Shown: one piece after another, positions 25,249 through 32,949 of the stretch
Numbering within the stretch: position 1 is the first letter of the stretch
Layout: every line of letters begins with the position of its first letter
From: Pseudomonadota bacterium
GTDB lineage: Bacteria; Desulfobacterota; Desulfarculia; Desulfarculales; Desulfarculaceae
DNA: 64,000 nucleotides
Reading direction: 5' to 3'
Assembly (NCBI GenBank): GCA_018902755.1
Contig: JAHIQI010000017.1
Location: 1-64,000 of the forward strand
Notes under the pieces: model-generated
The model's database searches: none
The model's input: the letters and a program-made list of their open reading frames with translations, nothing else
Told to the model about the DNA's origin: nothing
Program-made: the position numbers and the translations under genes

Positions 25249-26007
25249 TCAACGCAGGCGCAGGTTCTTTTTGTCCACCAGGCGGCTGAATTGCCGCGTT
25301 CCGCCCGCCTCGGCCACCACCTGCAAGAGGGCCGGAGCATCGCGCACCGTCACCCCGCTGAGCATGGTGAGCGGGGTTTGAGTGAAGACTTGGGGGCATA
25401 GGGGGGTGCTGGGCCCAAGCAGGACCACCTCGCGGCATCCCGCGCAGGCCTCCAGTAGGGGCTCCAGGGTTTGGTTAAGCATGGTTGTGGCGCTGATGAT
25501 GGCCACCTGGCATCGAGGCAGCAGGTCTTTGGCCTTCTCCTGGGGCAGGATGTCGCCCTGGGGCAGGTCCACCCGCTCGAAGATGACCAAGCGGCCCGCC
25601 CGGCGGCGCACCTCGGGCACCAGGGGGCCGAAGTAGCCCACCATGCCAACGTTGTCCTCGGGTCTCAGGTCCAGCTGGTCCAGGACGTCGCCGGTGGTGG
25701 CCTGGGCCGGGCCCGGCGAAAGCAGGGCCCCGGCCACGGCCAGGCCCACCGCCGCCTCCACGGGATCGCGGGAGGCGGTCAGCTCCAGCAGGACGGATGT
25801 CTCCTGCCCGGCCAGGGGCCGCCGCCCCTGGAACACGCCGCATCCCCCCTGGGCCTGGTCCCGCAGGGTGTAGGCCACCCCGGCCCGGCCGTCCTCCAGC
25901 ATGGCCGCGGTGTAGCCCAGGCCCACCACCACCTGGGAGACGCGGCCCTGTGCCTCGGAGGCCAGGGCCGCGGTCAGCTTGCGGGCCAGTGCGCCGGGCT
26001 CAGACAA
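25249..26007 (-). CDS. DUF364-family protein (putative metal-chelation or heavy-metal-related)
   Basis: A 252-residue protein. The N-terminal part contains VVVGLGYTAAMLEDGRAGVA, the entry motif of DUF364 proteins, and the middle has a Rossmann-like strand NVGMVGYFGPLV. A conserved CQVAIISATTMLNQTL segment follows. Members are proposed to have a metal-chelating role based on their fold and gene neighbours. The gene overlaps the CGGC gene by eight bases, which makes a functional link with a cysteine-rich protein likely. Confidence 0.75.
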   Translation of the reverse strand: MSEPGALARKLTAALASEAQGRVSQVVVGLGYTAAMLEDGRAGVAYTLRDQAQGGCGVFQGRRPLAGQETSVLLELTASRDPVEAAVGLAVAGALLSPGPAQATTGDVLDQLDLRPEDNVGMVGYFGPLVPEVRRRAGRLVIFERVDLPQGDILPQEKAKDLLPRCQVAIISATTMLNQTLEPLLEACAGCREVVLLGPSTPLCPQVFTQTPLTMLSGVTVRDAPALLQVVAEAGGTRQFSRLVDKKNLRLR

Positions 26008-26365
26008 AGATATCCGCCGGCATGTAGGGATGGGTTCCCTCGATCACCTCGATGCCGCTCTTGGCCTTGATCTTGGTGATGATGGTGTCGGCGTGGGGGC
26101 AGTGATCGCTCAGGCAGGGGCCGATGTGTATCTTGGTGGGCTTTTCCTCCATGGGCGCGTTCCACAGCTTCACCTGGGCCAGGCGGGTCACGATGGCCGC
26201 GCCGGGGCAGTCGCCGCAGCTAAGAAGACCCATGACCTCGGCCTCGCCCTCTGGGTAGCGGGCGAACTCGCCGCCCCGGCGGTTGAAGCCCACCAGGCAG
26301 CGCGAACAGCCTATGCACACGTCGTCCATGGCCTTTTTGCATCCCACGATCAGTATTTTTTCCAT
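26000..26365 (-). CDS. CGGC-domain cysteine-rich protein
   Basis: A 121-residue protein starting MEKILIVGCKK. Cysteines at VGCKKAMDDVCIGCSRC, then LLSCGDCPG, then IGPCLSDHCPH give the spacing expected for a CGGC domain, a likely metal or Fe-S binding module. GAGAGGAAG precedes the ATG at 26365. It is the first gene of a minus-strand cluster with DUF364, DUF362-ferredoxin and a small membrane protein. Confidence 0.78.
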   Translation of the reverse strand: MEKILIVGCKKAMDDVCIGCSRCLVGFNRRGGEFARYPEGEAEVMGLLSCGDCPGAAIVTRLAQVKLWNAPMEEKPTKIHIGPCLSDHCPHADTIITKIKAKSGIEVIEGTHPYMPADIFV

Positions 26366-26423
26366 TTTGCTTCCTCTCCATGAAGATGACGGCCACCCGC
26401 CCCGCCCGGAGCGAGGGGCCGAT

Positions 26424-26452
26424 ATTTTAAATCCATAAATGTTATACATTAA
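26424..26452 (-). promoter_or_regulatory. Weak promoter with palindrome upstream of the CGGC cluster
   Basis: On the minus strand TTAATG (26452-26447) and TAAAAT (26429-26424) lie 17 bases apart, 59 bases before the gene start. A 13-base palindrome AATGTTATACATT (26438-26450) overlaps the -35 region and could be a repressor site. Confidence 0.4.
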
Positions 26453-26537
26453 TCAGGTGATTCGCGGTACCGTCTATCGCCCGGCGTAGGGCCGCGGCAC
26501 GGTAAAGTCAGTTTTTAGCGCGAGTTGTGGATAGTTC

Positions 26538-26744
26538 CTAAACGGTGACGCGGTTGCGTCCGGCGGTTTTTCAGGTGTACAGGGCCCTGTCAGCCTGCTT
26601 GATGAGCAACTCCAGCAGCTCCTTGGGCTCTTGGCCCTGGCCTTGGCCGCACTGGCCGTTGGTCAGGCCGGTGCCTCCCGGGCTTACGGTCAACCCCGCC
26701 CAGTTGGGCCTTTTTTGCGCGATGCCCGCCAGCAGGCCGGAAAC
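26538..26744 (-). pseudogene. Remnant of a GGDEF (diguanylate cyclase) domain
   Basis: Read on the minus strand from 26744 the frame gives residues including LLAGIAQKRPNWAGLTVSPG, then EPKELLELLIKQADRALYT, a TGA (26573-26571), then KTAGRNRVTV and a TAG. This is the C-terminal third of a GGDEF domain, where ADRALYxAKxAGRNRV is the usual ending. A TGA stands where an alanine codon is normal. The frame is also stopped upstream, and no N-terminal part or GGDEF signature is present. It is a decayed, inactive fragment. Confidence 0.65.
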
Positions 26745-26824
26745 CTATGGTGGCTACCGGTGACTTTCTGCGTGCCGATATGTTGTAAAATAGCTGGCAT
26801 TATGCGACGAACCAAGGCGAGGTC

Positions 26825-28258
26825 ATGAACCAAAAACGCAAGATAATGATCTGCGGGGCAACTCCGGTGAGCCATGAGTTGCTCAAGCGCCTCAGCGGTC
26901 GCTGGGAGCCCACTCTGGTGGGGCAGAGCAAGGAAAATCTTGAGCGGGCCCATGCGGCCTACGCCGGTGAGCTTACCACCTTCGAGGGAGACCCTTCCAG
27001 TCCCGTGGTGCTTGAGCAGGCCGGATTGGCCCAACAGCAGTACGTGGCCGCCCTGGCTGAGGACGACGCGGTGAACCTGGCCGTGGCCCAGGCGGCCCGC
27101 CAGGCGGGAGTGGCCCAGATCCTGGCGGTGTACTACCGGGCGGCCGGACAGGCCCGTTTCAACGAGTTGGGGGTGGAGGCCCTTTTGGCTAGCGCCGCCC
27201 TGGCAAGGGAGTTGAACCACTTCCTGGAAGACCCGGACCTCCTGGTGACACCTTTGGGCCTGGGCCGGGGCGCGGTGATGGAACTGGAGGCCGACAGCTT
27301 GCCTCACCTGGTGGGGCGGCGGGTGGATTCGGTGCGCGGCGACAAGTGGCGTCTGGTGGCCCTGGTCAGGGAGCAGCGGCTTTTGCTGCCCGACCCCCAC
27401 ACCCGCATCCAGCCGGGGGACCACTTGCTGCTCATGGGGCCCTCGGACGCCTACGGCGATGTCTGCTCCCAGCTCGAGTGCGGCCTGCCCGGCTTCCCCC
27501 TGTCCTGGGGCCACACCCTGTTGGTGGTCCTGAACCCCAAGAACCCAGACGAGCACGAGGGCCTGATGAACGAGGCCCTGGCTTGGGCCCTGAACAGCCA
27601 GGTGAGCGACACCACCATTTTATGCCGCGAGGACCTGTGCGACTTGCAGTCCCTGCTCAACGAGTGGCCCGCCGCCTCCCAGGTGCGCGTAGAGACGGTG
27701 GCCTCGGGACTGCTGGAGCGGGCGCGGGAGCTGTGCGCCCAGGGGGAGGTGGGCCTGGTGGTCATGGGCAAGTTCGAGCCCACCATGCTGGGGTCCCTGG
27801 CCAAGTCCGCCCTGATGAACCTGGCCGAATCCCTGGGCGCGCCCCTGGTGCTGGCAGGGGGGACCTTGCCCTACCAGAAGATTTTGGTGCCCTTCAACGG
27901 CCGGGCCAGTTCCCTGGCCGCTCTGGAGGTGGCCGCCGAGGTGGCCCGCCAGACCGGGGGAGAGGTGAGCCTGGCCATGGTGGAGGAGCCCGAATTCGTG
28001 CGCGGCGAGGACAGCGGCCCCTGGGTGGAGCAGGTGCTGGCCAAGGCCAGGGAGCAGGCCCACATCCACAAGCTGCCCATCAATGAGGTGGTGCTCCGGG
28101 GCAATCCGGTGCATGAGATACGCAAACTTTCCTCCGACTACGACCTGCTGGTGGTGGGCGGCTCCAGCCGGGGCAGGGGTCTCTTGTCGCCCAACGTGGG
28201 CGAGCACCTGGCCGCCAAGGCGGGCTGCTCGGTGCTGGTGGTGGCCAAGGAGGACTGA
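26825..28258 (+). CDS. TrkA-type/UspA hybrid regulatory protein
   Basis: A 477-residue soluble protein. Residues 1-125 resemble a TrkA-N (NAD-binding) domain, although the nucleotide loop is altered (ICGATPVSHELL). Residues about 130-215 resemble TrkA-C (DHLLLMGPSDA at its end). The rest contains two UspA-like domains, the second ending DYDLLVVGGSSRGRGLLSP, which keeps the ATP-binding glycines. The stop is followed after five bases by a cation:proton antiporter gene. The protein is therefore a plausible cytoplasmic gating or stress-sensing subunit for that transporter. Confidence 0.8.
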   Translation: MNQKRKIMICGATPVSHELLKRLSGRWEPTLVGQSKENLERAHAAYAGELTTFEGDPSSPVVLEQAGLAQQQYVAALAEDDAVNLAVAQAARQAGVAQILAVYYRAAGQARFNELGVEALLASAALARELNHFLEDPDLLVTPLGLGRGAVMELEADSLPHLVGRRVDSVRGDKWRLVALVREQRLLLPDPHTRIQPGDHLLLMGPSDAYGDVCSQLECGLPGFPLSWGHTLLVVLNPKNPDEHEGLMNEALAWALNSQVSDTTILCREDLCDLQSLLNEWPAASQVRVETVASGLLERARELCAQGEVGLVVMGKFEPTMLGSLAKSALMNLAESLGAPLVLAGGTLPYQKILVPFNGRASSLAALEVAAEVARQTGGEVSLAMVEEPEFVRGEDSGPWVEQVLAKAREQAHIHKLPINEVVLRGNPVHEIRKLSSDYDLLVVGGSSRGRGLLSPNVGEHLAAKAGCSVLVVAKED

Positions 28259-28263
28259 GCGCA

Positions 28264-29460
28264 TTGGAGCTTTCCCAGGCCTATTCCCTGCTGCTCATCA
28301 CCCTGGCCGCGGCGTTGTTGCCCGGCGTGGCCCGCCTGCTGCGCCTGCCCGCCCCGGTGCTGGAGATCCTCTTCGGCATCATCCTGGGCAAGAGCTTTTT
28401 CGACTTCCAGCTCACCGGGCAGTGGATGCCCTTCCTGGCCGAGTTGGGCTTTCTGGTGCTCATGCTGCACGCGGGCATGGAGATAGACTTCAAGGCCCTG
28501 GGCCGCCAGCGCCCCTCCCAGCTGGCCTTTCAGGTGTTGGTGTTCGCCTGCACCGCCGGTCTGGCCCTGGCCGCCTGCCTGGCCCTGGGGCTGGGGGTGT
28601 TCATGGCCTTGGTGCTCTCCACCACCTCTTTGGGGCTGGTGCTGCCCATCCTCAAGGAATCGGGCATGGTCAAAAGCCCCCTGGCCCAAAGCATCCTGGT
28701 GGCCGCCACCCTGGCCGATTTCCTCACCCTGCTGCTGTTGACCCTGTACAACTCCTGGCACATCCACGGGGTGGACTGGCATATGGCCCTGCCCATACCC
28801 CTGTTCGTGGGCTTCGGCCTCCTGCTTTGGCTGGGGCGGTTGTGGGCCTGGTGGCACCCGGAACCGGCCCAGCGCCTGCTGCTCTCGGATGACCCTCAGG
28901 AACAGGGGGTGCGCTTCTCCCTGGCCCTGTTGTTTTTGTTCGTGGCCATCAGCGATCTGGCCGGGCTGGAGCCGGTGCTGGGGGCCTTCATGGGCGGCTG
29001 CGTCATCTCCTTTGTGATGCGCCAAAAGGAGCCCCTGGAGAGCAAGCTCTCGGGCCTGGGCTTCGGCTTCCTGATCCCCATCTTCTTCATCCACGTGGGC
29101 ATGCAGTTCGACCTGCACAGCATCGCCGGGCCGGGCCGCCTTACCGCCAGCCTGCTGCTGCTCCTGGTGGCCCTGGGGGTGAAGCTCCTGCCCAGCCTCT
29201 TGTACGTCCTTCAGGGGGTGGGGCTGCGCTCGGCGTTGCAGGCCGGTTTTCTGCTCTCGGCTCGCCTAAGTCTGATCGTGGCCGCTGCTTCCATCGCTAT
29301 GCAGGCCGGTCTGCTCACCACGGTGCAAAAGGACGCCATAGTGCTGCTGGCCCTTTTGACCTGCTTTATCGGCCCCACGGTTTTCAAGCTTTTGTTGCCT
29401 GGAGCCACCCCGCCGCCGGCCAAGCAATCCCTGCCCCAGACCCCGCGCACCCGGCTGTAG
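28264..29460 (+). CDS. Cation:proton antiporter, CPA2/KefB-like
   Basis: A 398-residue protein with about twelve membrane helices and no C-terminal RCK domain. Family features include LFGIILGKSFF, the helix GFLVLMLHAGMEIDFKALG and the SPLAQSILVAATLADF segment, with its membrane-embedded Asp. The start is TTG 28264 with AAGGAGG inside the previous stop region. The absent RCK domain may be supplied in trans by the TrkA/UspA hybrid. A terminator follows. Confidence 0.88.
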   Translation: MELSQAYSLLLITLAAALLPGVARLLRLPAPVLEILFGIILGKSFFDFQLTGQWMPFLAELGFLVLMLHAGMEIDFKALGRQRPSQLAFQVLVFACTAGLALAACLALGLGVFMALVLSTTSLGLVLPILKESGMVKSPLAQSILVAATLADFLTLLLLTLYNSWHIHGVDWHMALPIPLFVGFGLLLWLGRLWAWWHPEPAQRLLLSDDPQEQGVRFSLALLFLFVAISDLAGLEPVLGAFMGGCVISFVMRQKEPLESKLSGLGFGFLIPIFFIHVGMQFDLHSIAGPGRLTASLLLLLVALGVKLLPSLLYVLQGVGLRSALQAGFLLSARLSLIVAAASIAMQAGLLTTVQKDAIVLLALLTCFIGPTVFKLLLPGATPPPAKQSLPQTPRTRL

Positions 29461-29470
29461 ACACCGGTCT

Positions 29471-29502
29471 AAAAATAAATAGCCCGGTCGGGCATTATTT
29501 TT
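29471..29502 (+). terminator. Rho-independent terminator
   Basis: GCCCG pairs with CGGGC around GT, extended by AAAAATAA opposite TTATTTTT. The A/T flanks make it potentially bidirectional. Confidence 0.75.
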
Positions 29503-29548
29503 CAACATACTGAATTAAGAGGATAAATTAGAATAATATTCCCAAGGC

Positions 29549-29577
29549 TTGACAATGTAATTTTAAATAGGTATTTT
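29549..29577 (+). promoter_or_regulatory. Sigma70 promoter of the Rrf2 operon
   Basis: TTGACA (29549-29554) and TATTTT (29572-29577) are separated by 17 bases, 25 bases upstream of the first gene. The surrounding sequence is strikingly AT-rich. Confidence 0.65.
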
Positions 29578-29583
29578 AATACC
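29570..29583 (+). promoter_or_regulatory. Palindromic operator overlapping the -10 box
   Basis: GGTATT-TT-AATACC is a perfect inverted repeat that contains the -10 element. It is a likely autoregulatory site for the Rrf2-family protein encoded just downstream. Confidence 0.55.
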
Positions 29584-29602
29584 AGAATAACTAAAAAGGA
29601 CG

Positions 29603-30037
29603 ATGGACATGCAACATCTCTTGAAAATATCCGAGGCGGCCTCCCTGGCCCTGCACACCATGGGGCTGCTGGCCTCCCGGCCCGGTGAGCAGGTTTCCAC
29701 CCGCGAGCTGGCCGGACGCCTGAAGGTTTCCGAGGCTCACTTGGCCAAGGTGATGCAGCGTCTGGGCCGGGCTGGTCTGGTGCGCTCCCAGCGGGGGCCC
29801 AAGGGCGGCTTCGCCCTGCAACGCAACCCCGATGACATCACCCTGCTGGAGGTCTACGAGGCCACCGAGGGGCCCTTGCAGGAGCGGCGCTGCCTGTTGG
29901 GCAACCCCATGTGCAGCGGCAACTGCATTTTGGGCGGCCTTCTGGAGCGAGTGGGCGACGAGGTGCGCGACTACTTCTCCCAAACCCGGCTTTCGGATCT
30001 TAAGGACACCTTTCGTCAGGAGGCGGTCAATGCCTAA
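29603..30037 (+). CDS. Rrf2-family transcriptional regulator with cysteine cluster
   Basis: A 144-residue regulator. The winged-helix domain spans residues 25-75 (VSTRELAGRLKVSEAHLAKV) with the RSQRGPKGGF wing. Cys97, Cys104 and Cys108 (ERRCLLGNPMCSGNC) form the conserved Rrf2 cysteine cluster that can hold an Fe-S centre. Rrf2 regulators respond to NO, redox or Fe-S status. The gene overlaps the ferredoxin gene by eight bases, so it likely controls the ferredoxin/sulfite-reductase operon it leads. Confidence 0.9.
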   Translation: MDMQHLLKISEAASLALHTMGLLASRPGEQVSTRELAGRLKVSEAHLAKVMQRLGRAGLVRSQRGPKGGFALQRNPDDITLLEVYEATEGPLQERRCLLGNPMCSGNCILGGLLERVGDEVRDYFSQTRLSDLKDTFRQEAVNA

Positions 30038-30836
30038 TACCAGGGACATCATCCATATCGACGAAGAATTGTGCAACGGTTGCGGCCAGTGCATCTTGGA
30101 CTGCGCCGAAGGGGCTCTGCAGCTGGTGGACGGCAAGGCCCGCCTGGGGGGCGAGATCTACTGCGACGGCTTGGGCGCTTGTCTGCAGGGCTGCCCCACC
30201 GGAGCCCTGACCATTGAAAAGCGCGAGGCCGCCGAGTTCGACGAGCAGGCGGTGGAAGAGCTGCTGTCCTCCCAGGGCAAGGCTCCCCATGCCGAGCCCG
30301 CCGCCGCCCCGGCCCAGCCCTTCCCCGTCGCGGGCGGCTGTCCGGGCCACGCGGCCATGAGCCTTTCGCCTTCCGCCCCGGCCCCGGCCCCGGCCCCGGC
30401 CTCGGCCTCGGCCTCGGACGAGGACGACTGGCCCACTCCCAGCCAGTTGGGCCACTGGCCCATCAAGCTGCAACTGCTTTCGCCCCAGGCCCCCTTCCTA
30501 AAGGGCGCGGACCTGATCCTGTTGGCCGACTGCGCGGCGGCCTCCCTGCCAGACCTGCACCGGCGTTTCCTGCCGGGCCGGGCCATCGCCCTGGCCTGCC
30601 CCAAGCTGGACAACGCCCAGGCCCACATCGACAAGCTGGCCCAACTGCTGGCTGGGGGCGGCATGCGCTCCCTGACCATCGTGCACATGGAGGTGCCCTG
30701 TTGCTCGGGCCTGAACCACATTGTGGAACAGGCCATGCAGCGCTCCGGGGCCAAGCTGCCGGTGGGCGAGATGGTCATCTCCCGCACCGGAACGGTCCTG
30801 GGCAAGCGCAACCTGCCCTGGAGCCTGGCGGCCTAG
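30030..30836 (+). CDS. Ferredoxin-like 4Fe-4S protein with Pro/Ala linker
   Basis: A 268-residue protein. The first motif is CNGCGQCILDC. The second, YCDGLGACLQGCP, has leucine where the second cysteine is usual, a form I recall from ferredoxins near Rrf2/hcp loci. A Pro/Ala/Ser linker follows (about 110-135, repeating PAPAPA). The C-terminal domain carries CPKLDNAQAHI and VPCCSGLNHIVEQAM, with a conserved CC pair. It starts at ATG 30030 inside the regulator gene. It probably delivers electrons to the neighbouring sulfite-reductase-like protein or to a hybrid cluster protein encoded elsewhere. Confidence 0.85.
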   Translation: MPNTRDIIHIDEELCNGCGQCILDCAEGALQLVDGKARLGGEIYCDGLGACLQGCPTGALTIEKREAAEFDEQAVEELLSSQGKAPHAEPAAAPAQPFPVAGGCPGHAAMSLSPSAPAPAPAPASASASDEDDWPTPSQLGHWPIKLQLLSPQAPFLKGADLILLADCAAASLPDLHRRFLPGRAIALACPKLDNAQAHIDKLAQLLAGGGMRSLTIVHMEVPCCSGLNHIVEQAMQRSGAKLPVGEMVISRTGTVLGKRNLPWSLAA

Positions 30837-30837
30837 C

Positions 30838-31683
30838 ATGGCCGGACGCGGTGGCATAGCCTGGGCCCCCGAGGCGGCCCAGGCCCTCAAGGGGGTGCCG
30901 GCGTTGGTGCGCCCCCTGGCCCGCCGCAAGGTGGAGGAGCGGGTGCGCGGCGAGGGCAGGGACCAGGTGGTCCTGGCCGACTTCGCCGCAGCCGAGGCCC
31001 GCTTCCGGGCGGTGATGGCTGGCAGGAGCGATAAGGAACTGGCCCAGCTCATGCCCGCGGCCAACCGCCCCGGCGCAGAGCTGGTGGTGCTGGAGTCCTG
31101 CCGGGCCAAGCTTTCGGGTTGCCCCAACGCCATCATGGACACCGACCCCTGGCGCGAGGCCCTGCAAGAGTGGCTGGCCGCCAACCAGGTGAGCGAGCGC
31201 CTCCGGGCCAAGGTGCAGGGCGATCAGGTGCTGTTCCACCACAAGCTGCGCCTGTCCCTGGCCGGTTGCCCCAATGGATGTTCGCGCCCCCAGATAGCCG
31301 ATCTGGCCCTGGTGGGAACCGTGAGCCCGCTTTTCGACCCCGACGATTGCACCGCCTGCGGCGCTTGCGCCGCAGTCTGCCCCGACGGGGCAATCGCGGT
31401 GGCCGAAACGGTTTCCTGGGACCTTGACCAGTGCCTGGGCTGCCTAGGGTGCTCCCAGTCCTGCCCCAGCGGCGCGGTGAGCCTGGGCCCGGTGGAGGCC
31501 CGGGTGCTCATGGGCGGCAAGCTGGGCCGCCATCCCCACCTGGCCCGGGAAGTGGCCGTGGTGCAAGGCCCGGAGCAGGCGGTGGCCCTCATGGGCCAGG
31601 CCATAGACGACTATATCGAACACGCCCCCCAGGGAGAGCGCTTCGCCGCCTGGTGGGCTTCTCAGCACAAGGAGGGGGAGTGA
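30838..31683 (+). CDS. Small sulfite/nitrite reductase-like protein with ferredoxin domain
   Basis: A 281-residue protein. An N-terminal and middle siroheme/4Fe-4S region carries SCRAKLSGCPNAI and LAGCPNGCSRPQ, the pattern of the Nir/Sir active-site cluster. It is followed by two [4Fe-4S] motifs, CTACGACAAVCP and CLGCLGCSQSCP. The size and order resemble small dissimilatory-type or assimilatory anaerobic sulfite reductases (AsrC-like). It begins one base after the preceding stop and shares one base with the next gene. The substrate may be sulfite, nitrite or nitric oxide. Confidence 0.82.
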   Translation: MAGRGGIAWAPEAAQALKGVPALVRPLARRKVEERVRGEGRDQVVLADFAAAEARFRAVMAGRSDKELAQLMPAANRPGAELVVLESCRAKLSGCPNAIMDTDPWREALQEWLAANQVSERLRAKVQGDQVLFHHKLRLSLAGCPNGCSRPQIADLALVGTVSPLFDPDDCTACGACAAVCPDGAIAVAETVSWDLDQCLGCLGCSQSCPSGAVSLGPVEARVLMGGKLGRHPHLAREVAVVQGPEQAVALMGQAIDDYIEHAPQGERFAAWWASQHKEGE

Positions 31684-32435
31684 TGGCTCAGACCATGTGC
31701 CCCGGTCAAGACACCAAGTTTTGGGGGCCCAACGACATCTTCGAAACCACCTGCGCCCACTGCGGGGCGGCGATCGAGTTCTTCAAGGACGACGCCTCGC
31801 GCCGCTGCTCAGGCTGCGGCCAAAAGGTGGCCAACCCCAAGCTCAACCTGGGCTGCGCCCAGTGGTGCGAGCACGCCAAGGAGTGCCTGGGCTACGACCC
31901 CAAGGAGGCCCTGGCCGAGCACGCCGCCGCCGGCGGCGGGGGCGAGTCCCTGCTGGAGCGCCTGCTGGACGCCATGAAGGCCACCTTCGGCCGCGATGCC
32001 AAGCGCATCGAGCACGCCCAGGCGGTTTTGGCCAACGCCCAGGAGCTGATGAAGGCCGAGGGCGGCGACCCCAAGGTGATCCTGGCCGCGGCGGTGCTGC
32101 ACGACATCGGCATCCAGGCGGCGGAGGCCAAGCACGGCTCGGCCGCCGGGCGCTGGCAGGAGCTGGAAGGCCCGCCCATCGCCGAGGCCATCATGAAGGA
32201 CCTGGGCCTGGATATTGAGACCCGCGACCACGTGGGGCGCATCATCGCCAACCACCACTCGGCCAAGGACATCGACACCCTGGAGTTCCGCATAATCTGG
32301 GACAGCGACTGGCTGGTGAACATCCCCGAGGAGTTCCCGGAGATCAGCCAGGAGAAGATGGCTAAGCTCATCGCCAAGGTTTTCAAGACCAACACCGGCC
32401 GCAAGATGGCCCGGGGGCGCTTCCTGAATGACTAA
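31683..32435 (+). CDS. HD-domain phosphohydrolase with N-terminal zinc-ribbon-like region
   Basis: A 250-residue protein. The first 60 residues contain paired cysteines (CAHCGAA, CSGCGQK, CAQWCEHAKEC) that probably bind zinc. The HD domain follows, with HAQAVLANAQEL, VLHDIGIQ, IANHHSAKD and WDSDWLVN, the metal-binding residues of HD hydrolases. It is translationally coupled to the sulfite-reductase-like gene and ends the operon. HD proteins of this kind recur next to these Rrf2/ferredoxin genes in anaerobes. The substrate is unknown. Confidence 0.82.
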   Translation: MAQTMCPGQDTKFWGPNDIFETTCAHCGAAIEFFKDDASRRCSGCGQKVANPKLNLGCAQWCEHAKECLGYDPKEALAEHAAAGGGGESLLERLLDAMKATFGRDAKRIEHAQAVLANAQELMKAEGGDPKVILAAAVLHDIGIQAAEAKHGSAAGRWQELEGPPIAEAIMKDLGLDIETRDHVGRIIANHHSAKDIDTLEFRIIWDSDWLVNIPEEFPEISQEKMAKLIAKVFKTNTGRKMARGRFLND

Positions 32436-32453
32436 GTTCTAAAAACCAAGCCC

Positions 32454-32496
32454 TAAAAAATGCGGGCCGGGAGGGAATCGCCCTCCCGGCCCGTTT
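32454..32496. terminator. Bidirectional terminator between convergent operons
   Basis: CGGGCCGGGAGGG pairs with CCCTCCCGGCCCG. An A run lies on the upstream side and TTT on the downstream side, so it can stop transcription from both directions. Confidence 0.75.
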
Positions 32497-32530
32497 AGCG
32501 CCGCGCGATGATGCCTCGCTGGTGTGATTG

Positions 32531-32917
32531 CTAGGCGGCGCCCTTTTTCTTCTTTTCGTCGATATCGCCGGGATACATCACCGCTTCGTGGCCCCGCTCG
32601 CCGGTGCGGATGCGCACCGCCTCGTCCACCGGGTATACGAAGATAAGTCCGTCTCCCGCGTCGCCGGTGCGGCCTCCCTTGAGGATGGCCGCGATGGTTT
32701 CATCCACGTTGTCTTCGCTCAGGATGATGTTGATCTGCATCTTGGGCAGCATGTCCACCTGGTAGGTGCCCGAGCGCCCGGCCAGGGTGATGCCGCCTTG
32801 GCGGCCCTGCCCCCTGATTTCGAAGACGTTCATACCCCTAATGCCCACGGCGTGCAAGGCGTCCTTGACGTCGTTGAGCTTGTCTTCACGGATTATGGCT
32901 TCTATTTTCTTAAGCAT
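32531..32917 (-). CDS. Nitrogen regulatory protein P-II
   Basis: A 128-residue PII protein, slightly longer than usual because of a charged tail (GDIDEKKKKGAA). Motifs include the N-terminal KKIEAIIREDKLNDVKDAL, the T-loop GRSGTYQVDMLPK with the modifiable Tyr, and the B-loop KGGRTGDAGDGLIFV. It senses ATP/ADP and 2-oxoglutarate and blocks the ammonium channel encoded just upstream. Both GlnB and GlnK roles are possible. Adjacency to amt favours a GlnK-like role. Confidence 0.93.
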   Translation of the reverse strand: MLKKIEAIIREDKLNDVKDALHAVGIRGMNVFEIRGQGRQGGITLAGRSGTYQVDMLPKMQINIILSEDNVDETIAAILKGGRTGDAGDGLIFVYPVDEAVRIRTGERGHEAVMYPGDIDEKKKKGAA

Positions 32918-32949
32918 CGCTTTATGTCTCCTTAAATCCCGGGGCTAGC

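Noticed and set aside
30373..30420. Tandem CCGGCC/TCGGCC repeats
   Set aside because: They encode the Pro/Ala/Ser linker of the ferredoxin-like protein and have no spacer structure of a CRISPR or VNTR-driven element.
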